A DNA stretch of 64,000 bases from Streptococcus iniae. GTDB lineage: Bacteria > Bacillota > Bacilli > Lactobacillales > Streptococcaceae. Positions within the stretch are counted from its first letter, which is position 1. Every line of letters starts with the position of its first letter. Shown here in pieces: positions 58,607 through 64,000 of this stretch. The position numbers were made by a program, and so were the translations under genes. The notes below the pieces were generated by a model. The model did not search any database, had not been told where the DNA came from, and was given only the letters and a program-made list of their open reading frames with translations. Location of the stretch: NCBI RefSeq assembly GCF_030732225.1, contig NZ_CP132230.1:1855001-1919000 (forward strand), given 5' to 3'.

Positions 58607-59020
58607 TTATCCTTTAGGACGTTTAGCACCGTATTTAGAACGGCCTTGTTTACGGTCAGCAACACCTGCAGTATCAAGTGCACCACGAACGATATGGTAA
58701 CGTACCCCTGGAAGGTCTTTTACACGTCCACCACGGATAAGAACAACACTATGTTCTTGTAAGTTGTGTCCGATACCTGGAATGTATGCTGTTACTTCAA
58801 TAAGGTTGCTCAAACGAACACGAGCAAATTTACGAAGGGCAGAGTTAGGTTTTTTAGGTGTCATTGTACCAACACGAGTTGCAACTCCACGTTTTTGTGG
58901 TGAAGCCATTTTAGTATGAACTTTTTTATGGCTGTTGTAACCAATGTTCAATGCTGGTGAGTCTGATTTTTCAACTTTAGATTGGCGTGGTTTACGTACC
59001 AATTGGTTAATTGTAGGCAT
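58607..59020 (-). CDS. rpsL: Ribosomal protein S12
   Basis: This 137-aa decoding-centre protein begins [18 protein letters not shown]. The residues known for streptomycin resistance are wild type: Lys in [11 protein letters not shown] and Lys in [19 protein letters not shown] precedes the ATG. First gene of the rpsL-rpsG-fusA operon. Confidence 0.98.
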   Translation of the reverse strand: MPTINQLVRKPRQSKVEKSDSPALNIGYNSHKKVHTKMASPQKRGVATRVGTMTPKKPNSALRKFARVRLSNLIEVTAYIPGIGHNLQEHSVVLIRGGRVKDLPGVRYHIVRGALDTAGVADRKQGRSKYGAKRPKG

Positions 59021-59144
59021 CTACATTCTCCTGTGTTTTTTTATTTTTGGTTGATATAGCACTTGGTGACAGCCTATATCTGGGTGCACTTTTTGCAACA
59101 ATTGTCAGCACGTCTCTGTACACTTTTGAGAGACCAAAAGTAAA

Positions 59145-59187
59145 AAGTACCGTTTATTATAATAACATAAACGGTACTTAGTGTCAA
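59145..59187 (-). promoter_or_regulatory. rpsL promoter built into the terminator of the upstream gene
   Basis: On the minus strand TTGACA (59182..59187), 17 bases and TATTAT (59159..59164) form a strong promoter. A 13-bp perfect inverted repeat, AAGTACCGTTTAT (59145..59157) with ATAAACGGTACTT (59167..59179), overlaps the spacer and -10, and is followed by TTTTTACTTTT. It starts 13 bases after the surface-protein stop, so it is that gene's terminator too. Confidence 0.75.
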
Positions 59188-59199
59188 TCACAATTTCTT

Positions 59200-61833
59200 T
59201 TATTTAATATCTTTTTTTAGCTTAAATCCTGTCAATCCAACCGCTGTTAACATGACAACTCCTGCGCGAATAGCACGTTTTGTGCTTTCGTCATTTGACA
59301 ATGCCATGTCACCTGCTAGAGTCGAGCCACTGCCATAACCTAAGTTTGTTGAATCTGTTCCTTTACTAATATTATCAGCAACTTTAGCAAGGATTCCTTG
59401 ACCAGCTAAAATTTGAGGAGATACAGCTAAGGCATCTTTCACAAGTTCAGTTGTTGTTTGTGCAACAAGATTAGCTGTTTTATCAGTCTTGCTTTCAGAA
59501 ACTTGTTCTTTTTTAATTTCTGTAGTTTTGAGAGCTGCTACTGGTGAAGCTGCTTTAGCCTCTAATATTTTGCTTGCTACAACTTCTGCCACAGCTTCTG
59601 GATGAGCTGTCAAGCCTAATGGCCCTGGAATAAGGACTGTTTTTTCTTTAACAACATTTTGAAGCAAACGTAATTGTTGCTCGGTCGATGTAATTGCTGA
59701 AAGAAGTCGTGTTTTACGACTCATCAAGCTCGCCAAATTGTTCTTAGAAATATCAAGTTTCGCAGTAGTCGCAGCTAATTCTGTCTGCATTTTTGCTACA
59801 TCAACTTTTGCCATTTCTTTACGATTTGGGTTATTTTTAAAGTCAAGTAAAGCTTGTAATTCTTTTTGTTTAGAAACTAAGCCAACTACTTTAACATTTG
59901 ATAAGTGCAATTGATTGTTGAAGGTATTCAATTGAGCTTTAGCAGTTGTCAAAAAGGCGAGTTTTTGATCCAATTGCGCCTTAACACTGCGTTGCAGTGT
60001 TTTAGCAGATGCTAAATCTGACTCTAATTTTGTTTTTGATTGCTTCAACTGAACCAGTTGCCCTTTTAATTTAGCCAACTCTGTTTTAGCAAAATCATTT
60101 TGCACCTTATAACTGTTTACTCTATTTTGAGCTGAAACTACTTGTGCTTCTGATGAAACATGTGCAATACGTTGTTTTAAAGATGATATTTTAGTATTGA
60201 GATTAGCGATGCTTGTTTTCAAATTGTTGATTTGACTTGCATTGCTAACTGTAATTGTAGGACCTGAAACCAAACTCTGATTGAATGCACTAGGATTTTT
60301 GATATTAGTTTTAGGGAAAACAACATAGTGAGTGTTCAAACCACCAACACTACTTGTTGATACACCTAAATAAACCGGTGCTGATGGATTGGTTTTATCC
60401 CAACGCAAGAAGTTAACTGTATGGCCTAAAGTGTTGCCGTGTAAATAGTCTGTAAAGAGCATGTAACGAACAGAATTGTAGATACTGCGTTTAATACCAT
60501 TAACAGTGTGGACATCATCAAAGAATCCTAGGTTTTCATACATATTATCATCATTTGGAATCAAACCAACTTTTTGGGCTGATGCTTGAATAATGGTCTT
60601 ATCGTGTGGGCCAATACCACGGTGACCTGCAACGCCTGCTTGCCCATAATTAAAGAATGGGCGTGTGTTACCGTGTGTCGCCTTATAAGAGGTTGTTAGG
60701 TAACGCGCAAAATCTTGTGAGCCTTGTGAAACAATTAATTGTGATAACCCAAGTTGCTGACGGACTGAATTAATCATTGAAGTAGCAAATAAGGCCAATT
60801 CATTTTGAACTTCAGGTGTTAATTGATCGATATTGACAAAGCGGTTTAAGTCGCTAGGGATGTCAACATAGGTGTTAATTGCTTGTCCAGGACTTGTTCT
60901 TGCGATAAGTGTGTCTTTCATTGAATTGAAAGCATTTAAGTAAGACTGACTACCAATATAACCACTAGCCATTAGTTTTTGAATTTCAGCAAATGGGAAG
61001 CCGTTAGGAATAACCATTTTATTATTCCCAACAACATTAATTCTAGTGCTTGTTGCAGTATGTTGAAGTTTTGTTAATTCTGCTTGTTTGTTGGCTAAAG
61101 TTGCTTGATTGGTTGCTAACTCTTGATTCAACTGTTTCTTAGCTGCTTCAGTCACTGCTGTCAGATTTGCTTTTGCTTTTGCTAATTCACTTGTAGTTGT
61201 TGCAAGATCTTTTTCTGCTTCATGGGCTTGTGCTGTAATTTTTTCAGGCTGATTAACCATTTTGGTTAAATCACTTACTTTTTTATCAGCTTGTGCAGCT
61301 TGTTCAGCTAACTTTTTAGCTTCTGCACCAGTTGTCGCAACAAGTTCTGTTTGCTTTTGAACACGACTTGCAACAGCTAACTTTTCAGCCTCATTTTGTT
61401 GTAATTGTGCTTTTGTAGTTGTTAACTCTTCTTTATTTTTTTCAACAAGTGCTGTGAATTCTTTTTCACTAACAGCAGAAACTGTTTCAAGTGTCTTTTG
61501 AGCGGCAGCTAGCGCAGCTGCTTCTTCTGCTTTTTTAGCTTCTAAAGTAAGTAGTTCTTTGTTGGTAGCATCAATTTCTGCATTCACTTTTGATAAATTT
61601 GTATTTTGAGCAGAAAGAGTTGCTTCAGTAGTTGCAACAGCTGTCCGGGCATCTTCAACAGTCGTAGGCATCGCCATAGTCTCATCACTTGACGTATTCA
61701 TGCCATTTTTTTGAGCACTCGCTTCTTCTGCTTTAACTTGTTGAGCAACCCCAACACTTGCACTGAGCAAAGCCAAGGTAGACGTTAAAGCAATGGTTGT
61801 CTTAATATTCTTTGATTTGTTTTCTAATTCCAT
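59200..61833 (-). CDS. Surface exclusion-like protein with CAP domain and coiled coils
   Basis: This 877-aa exported protein has a signal peptide (KTTIALTSTLALLSASVGVA, cleavage near VKA-EE). An Ala/Glu/Lys-rich coiled coil (about 60-260) is followed by a CAP/SCP-like domain of the SEC10/PgrA surface-exclusion type (about 300-540, FARYLTTSYKATHGNTRPFF and YENLGFFDDVHTVNG). A second long coiled coil (about 545-740) precedes a C-terminal hydrophobic stretch with charged tail KLKKDIK. I find no LPxTG before that stretch; the region reads STNLGYGSGSTLAGD. Start at 61833 (GGGAG upstream), 25 bases after purR, with which it may be cotranscribed. Confidence 0.87.
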   Translation of the reverse strand: MELENKSKNIKTTIALTSTLALLSASVGVAQQVKAEEASAQKNGMNTSSDETMAMPTTVEDARTAVATTEATLSAQNTNLSKVNAEIDATNKELLTLEAKKAEEAAALAAAQKTLETVSAVSEKEFTALVEKNKEELTTTKAQLQQNEAEKLAVASRVQKQTELVATTGAEAKKLAEQAAQADKKVSDLTKMVNQPEKITAQAHEAEKDLATTTSELAKAKANLTAVTEAAKKQLNQELATNQATLANKQAELTKLQHTATSTRINVVGNNKMVIPNGFPFAEIQKLMASGYIGSQSYLNAFNSMKDTLIARTSPGQAINTYVDIPSDLNRFVNIDQLTPEVQNELALFATSMINSVRQQLGLSQLIVSQGSQDFARYLTTSYKATHGNTRPFFNYGQAGVAGHRGIGPHDKTIIQASAQKVGLIPNDDNMYENLGFFDDVHTVNGIKRSIYNSVRYMLFTDYLHGNTLGHTVNFLRWDKTNPSAPVYLGVSTSSVGGLNTHYVVFPKTNIKNPSAFNQSLVSGPTITVSNASQINNLKTSIANLNTKISSLKQRIAHVSSEAQVVSAQNRVNSYKVQNDFAKTELAKLKGQLVQLKQSKTKLESDLASAKTLQRSVKAQLDQKLAFLTTAKAQLNTFNNQLHLSNVKVVGLVSKQKELQALLDFKNNPNRKEMAKVDVAKMQTELAATTAKLDISKNNLASLMSRKTRLLSAITSTEQQLRLLQNVVKEKTVLIPGPLGLTAHPEAVAEVVASKILEAKAASPVAALKTTEIKKEQVSESKTDKTANLVAQTTTELVKDALAVSPQILAGQGILAKVADNISKGTDSTNLGYGSGSTLAGDMALSNDESTKRAIRAGVVMLTAVGLTGFKLKKDIK

Positions 61834-61858
61834 TTTCTCTCCCTTGTAATTGACCAAG

Positions 61859-62671
61859 TCAGTCAAAAATGTTTCCTACTTCAACGACAACTTTATTATT
61901 TTTGACATCAATTTCTGAAACTTTTAGTAAGGACTTGTAAGTCATCTGTTCACGTTCTTCTTTAGCATTCTCAGCAAAGACAGCCACACCAACTAAAGTA
62001 CTATCAAATTCTGTCAATAAGCTAATCATCCCTGTGATTGTTCCGCCACCCTTTAAGAAGTCATCAACAATAAGCACACGGCTATTGGGTTTTAGACTGC
62101 GTTTTGACAAGAACATTTTTTCAATACGATCACTTGATGCGCTGGCATAATTGACGGAAACGGTTGATCCTTCTGTAATTTTTAAGTCTCGTCTAACGAT
62201 AACAAAAGGTACATTCAAGATATTAGCAACAGCGTTAGCTAGAGGTACACCTTTAGTCGCAACCGTCATAACGGCATCAATTTTTTGATCTTTAAAAGCG
62301 TTAGCAATAATACGACCAATATTTTGAAGGGTTTTAGGTGTGCTTAATAGATCTGAAAGATAGATATAACCTCCTGGTAGTATCCGATTATTTTCAGAAA
62401 GGCGCTGGCACAAATCTTCGACAATCATGCGAGCTTCATCCTCAGAGATACTTGGTGTATAGATAACGCCACCACTTGCTCCTGTTAGGGTTTCTATTTC
62501 ACCAATATTTGCTTCTTCAAATGCTTTTTTGATAATAGCAATGTCTTCTGAAATTGATGATTTTGCTGCTTCATATTTGGTTGCAAATGTGTTCAAACTT
62601 GTTAATTTATAAGGGTTGTTAATAAGGTAATTTGAGATAACAACCATACGTTCACTACGTCTTAATTTCAT
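61859..62671 (-). CDS. purR: Purine operon regulator PurR
   Basis: This 270-aa Firmicute PurR has an N-terminal winged helix (LRRSERMVVISNYLINNPYK) and a phosphoribosyltransferase-like domain with PRPP loop VLIVDDFLKGGGT. In lactococci and streptococci it controls purine genes in response to PRPP, and in S. pyogenes also virulence genes. GGGG precedes the ATG; an extended -10, TGCTATAAT (TATAAT at 62701..62706), lies upstream. Confidence 0.97.
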   Translation of the reverse strand: MKLRRSERMVVISNYLINNPYKLTSLNTFATKYEAAKSSISEDIAIIKKAFEEANIGEIETLTGASGGVIYTPSISEDEARMIVEDLCQRLSENNRILPGGYIYLSDLLSTPKTLQNIGRIIANAFKDQKIDAVMTVATKGVPLANAVANILNVPFVIVRRDLKITEGSTVSVNYASASSDRIEKMFLSKRSLKPNSRVLIVDDFLKGGGTITGMISLLTEFDSTLVGVAVFAENAKEEREQMTYKSLLKVSEIDVKNNKVVVEVGNIFD

Positions 62672-62719
62672 ATTTTCCCCATTTAAGTATACTTTAATCC
62701 ATTATAGCACAAGATATGC

Positions 62720-62752
62720 AAAAAAACGAACGTTCAATAGTTGAAGGTTCGC
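62720..62752 (-). terminator. Terminator of yhaM
   Basis: CGAACGTTCAA (62727..62737) and TTGAAGGTTCG (62741..62751) form an 11-bp stem with one mismatch and, on the minus strand, seven T. The purR promoter begins right below it. Confidence 0.85.
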
Positions 62753-62775
62753 TATTTTACTGGTGTCATCAAAAC

Positions 62776-63714
62776 TTAATATTTGGGTTTGTAGAAAGAA
62801 CGGTTATCCATAGCAAAAATACGATTTGTCATCTCTCCTTCACCAACTCTGTTCAAAGCTGTTAACATCATCATCATATTAGCATCAATATTGTCAATCA
62901 TATGAAGTATCTCTGCTTCCATTATTCTTGGGCGAATTGGACTACCATATTCCAATTGCCCGTGATGACTTAAAATCAGATGGCGTAGGACAATAACTTC
63001 TTCTTTGGTATCATCAATATTTAGGTCATTAATAACTTTGGTAATTTCCTCATTAATCAAAGCAATATGACCAATTAAATTTCCTCTTACAGTATATTCT
63101 GTATTATCTGGACCAGTCAATTCAATTACCTTTGCTAGATCGTGTAGCATAACTCCCGCAAATAGAAGACTCTTGTTCAATTCAGGATAAATATCGCCAA
63201 TACTATCTGCTAGTCTGACCATTGTCGCTGTATGAAAAGCAAGTCCCGACTCAAAAGCATGATGGTTTGTTTTTGCGGCAGGAAAGGTGTAAAACTCTTT
63301 ATCGTACTTGCGGTAAAGGGCACGGACAATGCGTTGCCAAGTGGCATTCTCAATCTTAAAAAGCATCTGTTCCAAATAATCACGAACGTCTGCCGCACTT
63401 ACTGGCGCTTTTTCTTTAAAGTCTTTGGGATCATTTGGCTCTCCCTCTCGGGTATTACGAAGTGTGATTTGGTTAACTTGTGGTGTTCCATTATAAACCT
63501 CACGTCTTCCTTTCATGTGAACAACCTTACCTGCAACAAATTCTTCAACATTGTAGGCTTGTGCGTCCCATAAATTCCCCGAAATCTCTCCCGTATCATC
63601 TTGGAAGGTGAAGGTAATGAAATCTTTTCCTGCTCTCGTTTTTCTGACCTCAGCTGTCTTAATTAAATAGTAACCTTCAAACAGTTGGTCTTTTTTCATT
63701 TGGTTAATTTTCAT
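62776..63714 (-). CDS. yhaM: 3'-5' exoribonuclease YhaM (Cbf1)
   Basis: This 312-aa protein has an N-terminal OB fold (ITFTFQDDTGEISGNLWD) that binds nucleic acid and an HD domain with catalytic AGVMLHDLAKVIEL and LSHHGQLEYGSP. It trims the 3' ends of mRNAs in streptococci. The start overlaps the rmuC end by 11 bases, so the pair is cotranscribed. Confidence 0.94.
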   Translation of the reverse strand: MKINQMKKDQLFEGYYLIKTAEVRKTRAGKDFITFTFQDDTGEISGNLWDAQAYNVEEFVAGKVVHMKGRREVYNGTPQVNQITLRNTREGEPNDPKDFKEKAPVSAADVRDYLEQMLFKIENATWQRIVRALYRKYDKEFYTFPAAKTNHHAFESGLAFHTATMVRLADSIGDIYPELNKSLLFAGVMLHDLAKVIELTGPDNTEYTVRGNLIGHIALINEEITKVINDLNIDDTKEEVIVLRHLILSHHGQLEYGSPIRPRIMEAEILHMIDNIDANMMMMLTALNRVGEGEMTNRIFAMDNRSFYKPKY

Positions 63715-64000
63715 CTCTATCCTCTTCTAAAAATGGCATATTTAACAGATTTTCTGTTTCTTGATCCTGATAATTTTCAACCTTACTCAAGGCCCTAACA
63801 ATAGCATTTGTCCGAGTTGAAATCAACTGATCTAAAGTTGTATTTGCTGTATTAATTTGTTTTTGCGCCTTAAGAAGCATACCACCAAATTTTTCAAATT
63901 CCACCTTAACATTGCCAAGGATTTTACTAATATCATCAGCATTTTTTTGAATATTAAGTGTCTTAAATCCAACTGATAATGAATTCAATAAAGCAGATAA
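63704..64000 (-). CDS. rmuC: DNA recombination protein RmuC, C-terminal end (cut by the window edge)
   Basis: About 98 C-terminal residues are visible; the frame stays open to the window end. SVGFKTLNIQKNADDISKIL, then KVEFEKFGGMLLKAQKQINTA and TTLDQLISTRTNAIVRAL are typical of the RmuC family, whose members limit DNA inversions. The catalytic core lies outside the window. Confidence 0.88.
   Translation of the reverse strand, partial: LSALLNSLSVGFKTLNIQKNADDISKILGNVKVEFEKFGGMLLKAQKQINTANTTLDQLISTRTNAIVRALSKVENYQDQETENLLNMPFLEEDRDEN

Overview
The window looks like the chromosome of a pyogenic-group Streptococcus. The evidence is an EndoS-like IgG endoglycosidase (31760..34546), Streptococcus-type opp and dpp peptide transport operons, a zinc-independent S14 gene behind an AdcR-like box, and low-GC codon use. 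Close relatives of S. pyogenes that carry EndoS homologues (S. dysgalactiae, S. canis, S. equi) fit best. S. dysgalactiae is my first guess, but the window alone does not prove the species.

Layout. 1..4090: the 5' two thirds of a 23S rRNA, tRNA-Ala and 16S rRNA on the minus strand with their promoter. 4120..5660: a frameshifted IS30-family element inside a cluster of degenerate IS-end copies. 5856..12317: the minus-strand oppABCDF operon. 12634..15149: two tandem D,D-carboxypeptidase paralogues; the first has lost catalytic motifs and the second looks leaderless. 15187..31170: a mosaic accessory region. 31171 to the end: core genes again (ebfC, endoglycosidase, MerR regulator, exonuclease, flavoprotein, rpsN paralogue, tsaD-rimI-tsaB, rpoY-rnjA, dppABCDE, glnRA, pgk, lppC, gap, fusA-rpsG-rpsL, surface protein, purR, yhaM, rmuC).

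The accessory region is the most interesting part. 16411..22244 appears to be a decaying antiphage-defence island on the minus strand. Its first gene is a Ser/Thr kinase with an AbiJ-like N-terminal domain. The second is an unrecognised 379-aa zinc-ribbon protein. The third is an ApeA-like HEPN gene cut by one IS3-family copy (3-bp target duplication, frame restored if the copy is removed) and truncated at its 3' end by a second, inverted copy. Next comes an EF-hand-like lipoprotein gene split in frame by an IS256-family element with an 8-bp duplication, and an XRE regulator with a palindromic operator candidate. 25991..31179 looks like an integrative mobilizable element: a small conserved protein, an FtsK/TcpA-like coupling ATPase, a membrane protein, an HUH+SF3-helicase Rep, a DUF3173/Xis-like protein and a tyrosine integrase. 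It is bounded by a 13-bp direct repeat whose right copy covers the ebfC start codon. Just upstream of rep is a 12-bp-stem hairpin whose loop carries CAGTATTAC, matching the NANTATTAC origin nonanucleotide of CRESS-DNA replicons.

How the genes work together. Two complete peptide importers (opp and dpp) both have CodY-like boxes upstream and intercistronic hairpins after the binding-protein gene. glnRA has a perfect GlnR box and the endoglycosidase a strong cre site. The window therefore links nitrogen and carbon status to peptide uptake, glutamine synthesis and host glycoprotein attack. Translation (rRNA, str operon, S14), glycolysis (gap, pgk) and RNA turnover (rnjA with rpoY, yhaM) make up most of the remaining core.
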